Shown: piece by piece, positions 9,897-19,149 of the stretch | Numbering within the stretch: position 1 is the stretch's first letter | How the letters are laid out: every line of letters begins with the position of its first letter | Assembly (NCBI GenBank): GCA_000969725.1 | Contig: JXSR01S073031.1 | Source of the DNA: Ophiothrix spiculata | Taxonomy: Eukaryota; Echinodermata; Ophiuroidea; Amphilepidida; Ophiotrichidae | Reading direction: 5' to 3' (one strand) | DNA: 30,823 bases | Position numbers and translations under genes: made by a program | The notes under the pieces: model-generated | The model's database searches: none | What the model saw: the letters and a program-made list of their open reading frames with translations, nothing else | What the model was told of the DNA's origin: nothing

Positions 9897-10970
9897 TTAC
9901 TTACTATCTACTCCAGTGACTTCCGTCGGTCCTTAATGATGGCTTTCCACTGTTGTCTGTCTGTCATGCAGTTGTGTACTTCAACTGGTCGTAGCGGGGT
10001 ATCTTTGCTCAGAACGTCTACGTGGTCTATATAGGTGATCATTGGACTTCCAACCTTTCTCTTTTCCTAGGTGGGTCGCCACAGAATCATGTCTGCTACT
10101 GGTTGGGAGCTAGCCCTTTTGCAGTGACCAGCGAATTGGAGTTTTCTCTTCTGTATTGTAGTTGATACTTTGGATAGTTGTCCATATAGTTCAGCATTTG
10201 ATGTGTGGCTTTTCCAGCTGATATTAAGTGCAGCTTTCCTTAGTTTAGGTGTCATAGTCAAAGTTTCAGCACCGTAGAGTAATACGCTCTCAACAGTTGC
10301 CTGGAAAAGCTTTATTTTGATGTCTCTCGATAGCCGTGAATGCCAAATCTTCCACGCCATAGCTTTCCTGATTCTGAAATCTTGTTCACTGGTTTTGACC
10401 CACGATCCAAAGTATTTGAAGTCTTCCCACTATTTCTAGCGGACTGTCATCCTGTGTTTTTAGTTTCACATTAGAATCATGGTTGAATACCATACGTTTG
10501 GTCTTGAACGAGTTCATGCGCAGGCCAACTTTCATAGCTGCGCTACTTGCTCTAGAAGTTCTTGGGCTTGTAGCGCAGTTTCAGAAATCAGAGCTATATC
10601 ATCAGCAAAGTCTAGGTCGGTGATGCTTTTAGGGTCAACTCTGCGGCTTCTTCTTGGCTCGATTGTTAACCCAAGGAGCTCTTCCCTGCCACTGATTGCC
10701 TCCAAGACTGTGATGAATAAGTATGGTGCAAGTGTGTCCCCTTGGATCTCCAGCCGATATATTGAAAAGGTCAGAGTTTCTTTCTGGGGTAATGACCTTT
10801 GCTTTTGTATCTGCATAGGTGTCTTCAAAGGCATTTGTGATAATATCTGGAAGTCCATAAGCTTTTAGGATTTTGATCATTTTCCCTCGATGGATGGTGT
10901 CAAAAGGCTTTTCTAAAATCGATGAAGCTCACCACTGCTGATCGATTTTTGTTTTGGATCACTTCAAAGA
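9897..10970 (-). mobile_element. 5'-truncated non-LTR retrotransposon (LINE) copy with target-site duplication
   Basis: About 1.07 kb of LINE ORF2 sequence on the minus strand, bounded by the perfect 12-bp repeat TTCAAAATGGGC at 9885-9896 and 10971-10982. The 5' end starts inside the reverse-transcriptase domain (AVVSFIDFRKAF-like), so the copy is 5' truncated, as expected from target-primed reverse transcription. The 3' end, read on the minus strand, terminates in a short AGTA/AAGT-type repeat (TAGTAAGTAAG) rather than a long poly(A), as seen in CR1/RTE-type families. Clade was not determined. Confidence 0.88.
9900..10965 (-). pseudogene. Broken LINE reverse transcriptase (RT palm to post-RT region)
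   Basis: On the minus strand the fragments in order are: an RT block with KILKAYGLPDIITNAF (from about 10,880), QGDTLAPYLF (about 10,735), the catalytic FADD box at 10598-10609 within DLDFADDIALISE, a KVGLRMNSFKTK block (about 10,530), DFKYFGSWVK (about 10,425), and a thumb-like region with SVLLYGAETLT and LQFAGHCKRA (10,290-10,110). These lie in different frames: single-base shifts are apparent near 10,904, 10,745, 10,545 and 10,428, and a short internal gap is suspected near 10,235. It cannot encode an active enzyme. Family assignment as a LINE RT is firm; activity loss is seen directly. Confidence 0.88.
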
Positions 10971-10982
10971 TTCAAAATGGGC
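10971..10982. repeat. LINE target-site duplication, right copy
   Basis: TTCAAAATGGGC, identical to 9885-9896; sequence diverges immediately on both sides. Confidence 0.85.
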
Positions 10983-12410
10983 AATAATTGAACTATTGAC
11001 CTAATCAATTATATTACCAAAAGAACGTCGTCTTTATTCTCTTATTCAATGTACCAACAAAGTACAAAGGGCTAATTAATGGGCATATTTTAATTGTAGC
11101 CTGTTTTAAAAAATACAGATGACAAGAAAACAATTACATTGGATTTTTAAAGACTAATTACTGCAATTACCTCATTGAATCAGCGGTGCATCAATTTGTC
11201 CGATTCTAATTACGATACAGAAAGCAGCTCATAATCATAGCATCTTCAAACACGTTTCTATAGCAACGACCTTCGAAATACATTTCTGTTTTTTCTAATT
11301 AGTAACCATAAAAAGAGTCCCAATAATCCATGTGGATTAAACTGCACTACGGCGATGAGCAATAAAACCCAGGTATAGCCTAGCCCGGAGATATTTATGC
11401 TATGACACATGATTCCTAAACCTCAGCCTTTTTACTACACAATCTAGATGCTGCTAGGTGTCAAATTTCTTGATATTCTTCACATTGTTATAATATTAAA
11501 GTCTTTTTTTTCAAAGCAATTATTTACCTTTACTTTATACTGATTGATGGACTTATAGGTAGTGTTTTAGCATGAATAATGTGAGAAAAAGAACGAAATG
11601 ATGATTACTGTGAGAAAAATAATGAAAATTTATGAAAACAAAGTATGATATGGAATGGCAAAAAAGAAAGAAAGTGGCAGTAAATGAAAGAAAATGAAAT
11701 GAACGAAAAGAAGTAAAGAAAAGTAATAAATCAGATAACGAATATCAATGGAACAATTTGCGGAGAACAATTGTAACAATAGAAAATGAAAGAATAATGA
11801 GGTATACAAAAAAAAACCGAACGTAAGTTTGAATAGTTATATGCATATTATGAAAATACCAGCGAAATACAAGCACACAAGCTGTTTCTAATTTGAAGCA
11901 CATTACAATATAATTTCAAGGGCAAATTTGACAAATTGTGCAAATGGTTTGATAATTCTCCACAGAGACATAAAGTGTTCAAATTGTTTTGTTATGTTAG
12001 TGTCGTTGGTAACCATCACTAATCACATCACCATGTCGGAATCATATCAGGTGCATGTTCTTGATAGCAAGACCGACATGCTTTTGTTTTTGATTGTGAT
12101 AAAATTTAGCAAATTCAAATCGGGTTAATATGATCTAAACGGGTTAATGTGAGATAACAATTGTAAAAACAAACAAACATTCTGTAGTTATTATTTAGTA
12201 CTTGATATGTGATATGTTATAATTTATATAAAATGTTATTACTTTATCATTTAATGTTAAAGAGGCATATAAAAACAGAAAACAAAAGTATCCCTAAATA
12301 GAAAACCCCCTCATGGTCATTCTGGGGTAATTCCTCGTAAACATGGTAAGGACGTTCTGATGCAAGGGGTATGTGATTGTCATTGCTTTATGGCAAAAGT
12401 AAACAAGGAG
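10983..12410. other. AT-rich sequence with a degenerate GAAA/AAATG-rich stretch
   Basis: A-rich, purine-biased sequence at about 11,570-11,800 (GAAAGAAAGTGG, GAAAATGAAATGAACGAAAA) looks like an eroded microsatellite. Otherwise nothing is recognised. Confidence 0.4.
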
Positions 12411-12472
12411 ACGTGGTTCGATCTGGACCACTGTATTACGAGTCCCGTGCTCTAGGTGCTCGGCCATGCTCT
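12411..12472 (-). repeat. tRNA-derived SINE head (minus strand)
   Basis: Read on the minus strand: TGGCCGAGCACCTAGAG matches a tRNA A box, GGGACTCGTAATACAGTGGT resembles an anticodon arm with a CGT-type loop, and GGTCCAGATCGAACCAC is a degraded B box. Spacing is tRNA-like but the arms are too mismatched for a functional tRNA, so a SINE head or tRNA relic is the better reading. The body, if any, would extend toward 12,290. Confidence 0.5.
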
Positions 12473-12615
12473 TCCTTACCCATGCCAGTCCATAATTACT
12501 TCCCAGTACTTTGAGTGCATTCTAATTCACTGATTTTCTATACCAGTTCTTTCAATATAATGGTATTGTAAGTATACTTAATTAGCACAATCATGGTGTT
12601 CCCCCATCAAAAACT

Positions 12616-12617
12616 AT

Positions 12618-12655
<38 letters not shown>

Positions 12656-12721
12656 AACTAACCCTAGCCCTAACCCTAAATTTAACCTAACCCTAACACT
12701 AACCCTCAATCCTAAGCCTAA
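12616..12721 (-). repeat. Interstitial telomere-like repeat (TTAGGG)n, degenerate
   Basis: The + strand reads CCCTAA about a dozen times, with A-insertions, CCCTAG and truncated units toward the right. The TTAGGG type is the ancestral animal telomere repeat. Decay and position between unique sequences indicate an internal site rather than a chromosome end. Confidence 0.9.
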
Positions 12722-13659
12722 AATTCTGGATGGGACCTAAAGTACACTTGGTCCAATTTTTTTTTTGATTGATAAACTTAAAGTGTAACGTTAATTGATA
12801 ACTCTCTTAAGGCATGAAAATAAAATAAAAAATCATTTTTTTTCCATTCAATTCCACCGTGTCATCCTATCTATCAATAAAACCCGTACACTTGCTGTTA
12901 AAATGTTTGCCTACCCTTTATGTTTGCTTTAATACTTTCCTAAACTGAATATTAAATCTGGTATATGCACTTTCACTCGCGACAAACATGTACAAAGTGC
13001 CTTGAGAAGCATGACACCTGATCAAAATGTAATAACTGAACAAGCACAACTATTATTAGCGTAAATATACTACAAGTCTAGTAGAAAAGTCGATATTTTA
13101 CGAATTATGTCCACATGGTTGCTTTTAAGGAATCAGAAGACATGCTGTAAAAAAGCATAAAGTTATGAAATAATAATGACTGAGATACTGTCGGCGGTTG
13201 GCGATATGTCTAGGTTTTTCTTCGAACAATGCCACAGACAAATCACCGGATAGTGTTTCAAATATTATGGGAACAAGACACCTGCGTGGAAATTTCGGAC
13301 CAGTAATAACAGCTGGATTTAATCCATCAATAATATCACCGTGATTTGTTTTTCATTTTTGAATAAAAAAAGGATAGATACACTAAGATATTTTGTGATG
13401 CAATTAAATACTTCGCAAAATGAAAACTACTTATGATGCAATCCACTTGTTGCTCAATAAACTGAAAACAATAGATTCATATTGCATTGGTTGTCTCTTA
13501 CAAAACTATGACACTTTGAAAATTAGGGAAAAACGAATTCATTCTATAAAAAAGCTGAAATTGAAAAGAAAACAGCCTGTACTATTGTTATGACAAGACT
13601 GAAGCCGGTTTCTAATTTACTCTCTCATCGATGCTCATATACTGATGACAGTAAATATC
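12722..13659. other. No recognised feature
   Basis: AT-rich sequence upstream of the candidate K2P promoter block, without frames or repeats that I can support. Confidence 0.35.
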
Positions 13660-13870
13660 ATCGCCGCAGCTTTTACATGAACGCTTCAAGCATGGCGGAA
13701 AAGCGAGTCGGCGATGCAGGTAGAGCGAGCAGGGCAGGGCTAATCTAATGAATATTTATTGGGTTATAGCTTTATCAGTTTGCCTGCCTGCGCACTGCGC
13801 GGCTTGTAATTATCATAATAAAAGAGCGATTCAAATCTCCGGGGCGCACAGCAGAATTTGTATGGTATGA
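13660..13870 (+). promoter_or_regulatory. GC-richer block upstream of the K2P exon, candidate promoter or 5' UTR
   Basis: The block stands out from AT-rich surroundings: several CpGs (GCGGAAAAGCGAGTCGGCGA around 13,694), a GCGCACTGCGCGG palindrome-like stretch near 13,790 and TAATAAAAG near 13,815. It sits 0.7-0.9 kb before the start codon and ahead of no other gene. Function is inferred from position and composition only. The bases between it and 14,590 hold no recognised feature and may be 5' UTR or a leader intron. Confidence 0.3.
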
Positions 13871-14590
13871 AACCATGGTGACACACTGATGATTTGGATA
13901 TTCACTACAGCATCGGATCCAATAGTATTTTCGTTTCAGTTAAGGCTGATACTTAGGGAGTTTACAAGCAGTGATAATTTAAAGATAGTTTATCTCCATT
14001 TACGGATAAAACAAACATTGTGGTTCCACTTGGATGGATGTTTTCTGCTGTATTAAAACATCTTTAGGAACTAATCAATGTATCTTGTTTGAGTTACAGT
14101 GTATGAAATTACAAAACTCTTTGACAAAAGTATGGAGCTCACATTGCATCGTGTACATTCATGGGAAAATTACAATCATATAACAACGTCGCACTAGTCA
14201 GTCTTGGACGCCATCTTACCTATTTTTTCCCAAAGTTTACAAATGTGAATATGTCTATACAAAAGATTTCTTTCTTGTGGATTTTTACTCAATCTCAATC
14301 AAAACCATGGTGTGCATAAATATTTTGATCGGAATGCAAAGGAAAAGTATGATTACCCTGTTGCAGTATTTTCGTCGATAGCAACCATTCCATTACAACT
14401 TCACCGCATGTTTAATATTCTACGAATTACTTGGAAAAGTATATAAATCATGTTTCGAGGAGCTTTTGATTTTCTACAAGTTGCTGTATCAGATAGGTGA
14501 AATGTGTATTTTTCATAGGAGCTATAGATGGAAATCTAACAAAACAGGTGGTTTATGAGTTGGACAATATTGTTCTTCATCTTGCCAGAT

Positions 14591-14933
14591 ATGGCGAGGG
14601 AGAATTGCTGTGCTGTCATCCATCTGAAAGAAGATAACGCCCGGTTTGTTCTTCTCATTTTATTTCTTGTCGCCTATATTTTACTCGGAGCCTTAATGTT
14701 TTCTGCAGTCGAAAGAAATAAAGAACATGAAGAAAGAAAGTCCTACAAAGACACATATGATAATTTCGTTGAGACCTTTATTACGAACGGGTCAGCTTTG
14801 AATGTCTCAGAACTTCAAAAATTACTAGCAAGTTATTCTTACGCCAATACCAAAGGAATAACTGAAGATCATAGACCACGTTGGGATTTTCCAGGAGCAT
14901 TTTATTTTGTAGCTACTGTAGTGTCAACAATAG
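14591..14933 (+). CDS. KCNK13: First coding exon of a THIK-type two-pore-domain K+ channel (partial gene)
   Basis: K2P channels carry background K+ leak current across the plasma membrane as dimers, each subunit having four membrane helices and two pore loops. Seen here: a short cytoplasmic N-terminus with the family motif KEDNARF (residues 13-19), a hydrophobic TM1 (about 19-40), an extracellular cap region (about 41-97) with two possible N-glycosylation sites (NGS at 66, NVS at 71), then RPRWDF (95-100), GAFYF (102-106) and pore-helix VVSTIG (110-115), where the exon stops. KEDNARF and RPRWDFPGAFYFVATVVSTIG-like spacing match vertebrate THIK-1/THIK-2; symbol is given at subfamily level, since an invertebrate gene may precede the KCNK12/13 split. 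The exon is 114 codons plus one base. Start chosen at 14591 because it aligns with the vertebrate N-terminus and has purine at -3 and G at +4; an in-frame ATG at 14555 would add 12 residues but has T at -3. The remaining channel (second half of filter, TM2-TM4, C-terminus) is not in the window. Confidence 0.93.
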
Positions 14934-14940
14934 GTAAGTA
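14934..14940 (+). other. Splice donor ending the K2P exon
   Basis: GTAAGTA directly follows the codon-splitting G of the filter glycine (phase 1 intron). Reading through instead gives one Lys codon and a stop at 14939. Vertebrate THIK genes, to my knowledge, have two coding exons with the break at this pore position, which supports the donor. Confidence 0.9.
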
Positions 14941-17135
14941 AATCTGACAGATATCAACAAATGTTTCCCAACAACAAAGTACTTGAAATTATCTTGGAAG
15001 AAAATACAAAATTCTGTTAAAAGTGATTTTAGAAACTGTTCTTAATAATAGATACAGGTTTAAGTGACAAAAGTTAAAAGATTCGATTGCCAAAATGTTA
15101 AAGTAGACGGATCCATTTTGGCTTTTTTGTCAAGGCACACGTTTTCCTTTCAAAATCATGTTATAATGTATATTTGAAGGATGAACTAAATATGTTATCA
15201 AATGGATTCATTTACGTCAAAATGAAGTACATTATTGCAAAAAGTAAATATTTTGATACAACAAAGAATCAAGATATTACAACCAGAATATTAGTCGACT
15301 TAGCATTAATCTAAGCTATAATAAACATCAACATAATATATATAATAGAATAATGACATTAATAGCTCAAAAATGTTGGTTACAAAAATAAATTGTAGGC
15401 GAAATATGAAGGGCACACAGAGATTAATGCTAGGAATTGCTTAAATCGTAAAAAAACGTAATGTAAAGTCAACACCGTATCATTTACGGAATATGCAGAA
15501 ATTGACAGACGTCTACAAATTATATAAAACAGGCTTGTTTGTTTATTTGCTCTTGTTATAATATTAATAACCGCAACGCAGATAACGTTAGAATTATGCA
15601 TTTCATTTTAGTAATGCATATAAACAACATTGATGTCAACGAAAACACTACGTATCACTTCTTTGTCCGGTCCTATTTTGTTTAACATGTTTTAAGACCG
15701 ATTAGGATGTTCAACAGAATTATACCTTTACAAGCTGATAATATAACATACATTTAATGTACCTAAAAGTCAAACAAACAAGCAAACAACAAAGCAACAA
15801 AGCAAGCAAGCAAAGAAAGACAGAAAGAAAGAAAGAAACAAACAAAAACGTAGCAGGAATATATTAATGTACGATGTATGCACAATGTTCAGAACATTTT
15901 CGTATAGTTAGTGTTTAGCAATGTCTGATAACTTCAAATTGTAAAAATGTTCTTCAAATTTAAACACTTACAAAAATGGTATTTAAACGGAGGTTTTAAA
16001 TTCTTAACATTTAACAATCTAAACATAAACCTAGTCTCCATTTTCAAACCGATATATTCACACTGTGTAAGTGCTACAAAATCTTGTCCAAATATTATTT
16101 ACGTTTTCATTTTGCGTTTTAAGCTAAAAATATATATAAAGAAACACCATAGTTAGATTTATAAATTTAGATATAATGTCTATTGCTTATTTCACAAAAG
16201 AAAAAAAACATAACGATGAATCAAACGCTTATATGCACCTTGCTTAAAACAACTTTAATTAAATCTTTTAAAAGTGATATGTACCAGGGTCGCATCACCG
16301 TGTACATTTACGTGGAGCATAATAGACATAATGTTAATATATACATTATTTGCCCCTAGCTTTCAATGACTAGTTCATTATATATGCCTTCCCCCTCGCG
16401 GCCCCCATTGAGCTGTAATTTTCCTTTTCTTCCCTTGTCAGCGGCTATTAGTATCACTTTGCTACATACAGTATTGTTCATCTTTAATTCACGACACGTT
16501 TGGTTTTTCATATATATACGTAATGTTTTTAGGTACCAACATGTTGAATAAGTCTCTCTGACCCCGGATTCATGAGTTTTGAACATACAGGTTTTATAAT
16601 TATCGATAAATCACAACTAACATGAGAGTTTTTGAATTACTGAATAATAAAAACAGACCTTTGTTTTCAGTAAACAACAAACTATCAAAAAATGTGAATA
16701 TATATTGATAATAAATCATATTGATAAATTTCCTTATCTATCTATAAATAAGTCAGAAAATTATATAATTTCATTTTCTTATATTCTAGAGATCAACAAG
16801 TTTTTACAATTAAAATGCCCAAATCCATTTTCAAGAGATCAAAGCATCGTGGGTGATCATTTTGGCAAACTTCAATGATGTTTTTAAAATAGTTTGAAAT
16901 ACTCCTAAAATTCCGATAAAGCGCCATTTTCTCATTTTCGTCTTTTTAAATTTTCTGTAAAGGTGTATGAATATGATGAAATTAGCACCGTCACTCTGAT
17001 TTTTTTATCAAGATGTCAGCTCAGAATATCACACCTGCTGGTAAAACTGCATGTGAGAAAGATGTTTCAAAGCAAATGAAATATTATATTTCTTACTTGT
17101 TCTGTACTTGTAAAGAAATATATTTACAGACATTG
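14941..17135. other. Intronic AT-rich sequence without features apart from a microsatellite
   Basis: Frames of 61-76 codons at 15,380-15,601, 15,947-16,156 and 16,356-16,586 have no domain or splice context. No K2P exon 2 sequence is present here. Confidence 0.4.
15771..15848 (+). repeat. CAAA/GCAA/GAAA microsatellite
   Basis: CAAACAAACAAGCAAACAAC passes into AGCAAGCAAG and then GAAAGAAAGAAAG before returning to CAAACAAA; an impure, pyrimidine-poor simple repeat. Confidence 0.85.
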
Positions 17136-17217
17136 AAAAGAAATTTCATATGCCGAAACACAGGTTTAACATGTTTAAAAGAAATTTCATATGCCGAAAT
17201 ACAGATTTAATATGATT
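17136..17217 (+). repeat. Tandem duplication, 41 bp x 2
   Basis: AAAAGAAATTTCATATGCCG begins both copies (17136 and 17177); the remainder differs at three or four sites. Confidence 0.85.
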
Positions 17218-17297
17218 CATAAAAGGTTCACAAATAACTGTTTACAAAAATGCAAATCAGACTTTTTTTTCAAAAACAAACAAACAACATAACTCAC

Positions 17298-17372
17298 CTT
17301 GTTTAGGCTTTCGCCATGTAGACCCAACTTGATACTTGGTACCAAGTAAGCTTTCTACTGCCTTTGTTGGCA
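17298..17372 (-). CDS. Possible 75-bp internal exon on the minus strand, product unknown
   Basis: Read on the minus strand, a pyrimidine-rich tract ends in TTTGTTCCAG at 17373, followed by 75 open bases and then AACAAG|GTGAGTT (donor GT at 17297-17296). The exon is phase 1 to phase 1, a multiple of three, and would encode about 25 residues including TKAVESLLGTKYQV and STWRKPKQ. Both splice signals are good and the peptide looks unlike the low-complexity translations around it. I do not recognise the peptide, and no neighbouring exon was found. It would belong to a gene antisense to the K2P intron, or be a chance pairing of splice-like signals. Confidence 0.3.
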
Positions 17373-17542
17373 CTGGAACAAAGGGATATAAATATTTAAA
17401 AAAAGACAATACAAAGCCAAAAAGATGAAATTTAGTGCTCAACTGATGTTCGTAGGCAAAACAGCGCGAGTTTATTACATAATCATTCGAAATTAACATA
17501 TATTACAATATCATTTTTAAAGGTCCTACAATCTGTCAATAT

Positions 17543-17665
17543 TTGAACAAAATCGAATTTTTGAAGTAATCTGTTGAGGCCAATTTGTACAAGTATGCAA
17601 GTGAAATCATTCTTGAAGGTTTATGCATGATTAAGAGTCTACTCCCCATGTATACCAAATATTTT
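17543..17665 (+). repeat. Dispersed repeat family A, copy 3 (diverged)
   Basis: GAAGTAATCTGTTGAGGC, GCAAGTGAAATCATTCTTGA and AGTCTACTCC follow in the same order and spacing as in copies 1 and 2. Confidence 0.5.
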
Positions 17666-17707
17666 GATAGGGAAAATCTTCAATAAGCCCACATTACCTT
17701 TTTATTA

Positions 17708-17992
17708 CACTCTTAAAAGAATGAGCGGTCACTCTTTCTTAGAGTGAATTTTTTTCACTCCAAAAGAGTGACATTTCACTCTTTTCCAGTGAAATCGAAC
17801 GGGGTTTCACTCTTAAAGAGTGAAATGTCACTCTTATAGTGTTATAATTCACTCTTTGAGAGAGTGAAAATTGCCACTCTTTTAAAGATTGGTCACTGAC
17901 ACCGCTCTTTTCGAGTGAAATGTCACTCTTTTGGAGTGAAAAAAAATCACTCTAAGAAAGAGTGACCGCTCACTCTTTTCATTTTAAGAGTG
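17708..17992. mobile_element. 285-bp MITE with CACTCTT TIRs and TA target site
   Basis: Starts CACTCTTAAAA and ends TTTTAAGAGTG, flanked by TA at 17706-17707 and 17993-17994. Arms of about 85 bases pair well (GAGCGGTCACTCTTTCTTAG against the right arm's complement). The words CACTCTT and AAGAGTG recur throughout, so the whole element is nearly self-complementary. There is no coding capacity. Confidence 0.85.
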
Positions 17993-18287
17993 TACATTGA
18001 TAAAAAAAAAGTACAATAAATACCTTCTTAATACCCACAATAGAAACAGATTTGATAACAGACACAATAGAAGAGACAAACACAATGTTTTAGAGATGAA
18101 TCCAATCTGGTAGGAAAAAACAACAAGTTGCAATTACTTTGTTATGGAATGAGAATTATATGAAATGTTAATGATGATGTCATGATATGGAATGACCCTG
18201 CCAAAATCATACTGTTAAATGTCATAATGAAACATACTCGTGACCAATAATGTTGTTTGATGTCATGATTACGTAACACCTTTGTTC

Positions 18288-18295
18288 ATTGTAGG
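18288..18295. repeat. hAT target-site duplication, left
   Basis: ATTGTAGG, identical to 19142-19149. Confidence 0.9.
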
Positions 18296-19141
18296 CAAGG
18301 TTGGCAATTTGGAAATACTGATAAATACCGGGAAATACCTGGTCCATACATGGGAAATACCATTCAATGAATATGTATTTTCAAGACCCCATGGGGGTTA
18401 ACCTAACATAAGTATGTTTTTGTCATTAGAATGTTATGTGAATAATTCCTATTTATTTGCTTCATAATAAAATTATTTTATGACAAAAATATGCAAAAGG
18501 CATGTTTTATATTCAATGTCTATGAGACATGATGTTGCTGTTGAGGGGAGCTGATTATTTTGATTCAACATATCGGATTTGCGTATGCATGGTATGTAGA
18601 TGATTTAACTTTTAAGCAATTATAGTGTTGTAAGTTCAAAACTGCTGTTGATAATATATTTTTCAAAACTCCTTAAGAGTGTCGAGTCGGCCAAAAGCAT
18701 ACTATTAACTGAATTAAACCATTTTTTTTCAAACTGATCATAAATTTCTCCCAATTAAACTATTTTGTCTCTTCCCCACTAAGTAGTAAATGCACATGTT
18801 ATTCACAAATCTTAAATTCTTGAGGGTTTGCAAGTCATTTTATATATTTTGCAGCCATAATTAGTCACCCACTCTATATTCAGCTGAAAATACCACTTAC
18901 CCCTCTCCACCCTAGGGGTATGATTTTTGTGTCTTATATGTGCATGTCTGTAGTAGTAAATCAAACATAAATAATGTATTAAAGCATAAAAGCTTTAAAA
19001 ACACCTCTCTTTTTTTTAAATATTTCCCAGTATTTCCCGGTATTTCGCACTTTGGTCAAAATTTACTTGGTGGTATTTACCGGTAAAAACCGGTATTTAC
19101 CGCCCAGTATTTCCCGGGGCGGGAAATACCGGCCAACCTTG
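18296..19141. mobile_element. 846-bp non-autonomous hAT-type element
   Basis: Both ends read CAAGGTTGGC inward (10-bp perfect TIR) and are flanked by the identical 8-mer ATTGTAGG (18288-18295, 19142-19149). An 8-bp duplication with a CA-starting short TIR is the hAT hallmark. Subterminal GGGAAATACC / GGTATTTCCC words repeat on both sides (18,320-18,360 and 19,020-19,135), likely transposase-binding sites. No transposase frame of any length remains. Confidence 0.92.
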
Positions 19142-19149
19142 ATTGTAGG
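19142..19149. repeat. hAT target-site duplication, right
   Basis: ATTGTAGG, identical to 18288-18295. Confidence 0.9.

Noticed and set aside
12616..12721. Chromosome end (true telomere)
   Set aside because: The array is short, degenerate and followed by 18 kb of non-telomeric sequence including a coding exon.
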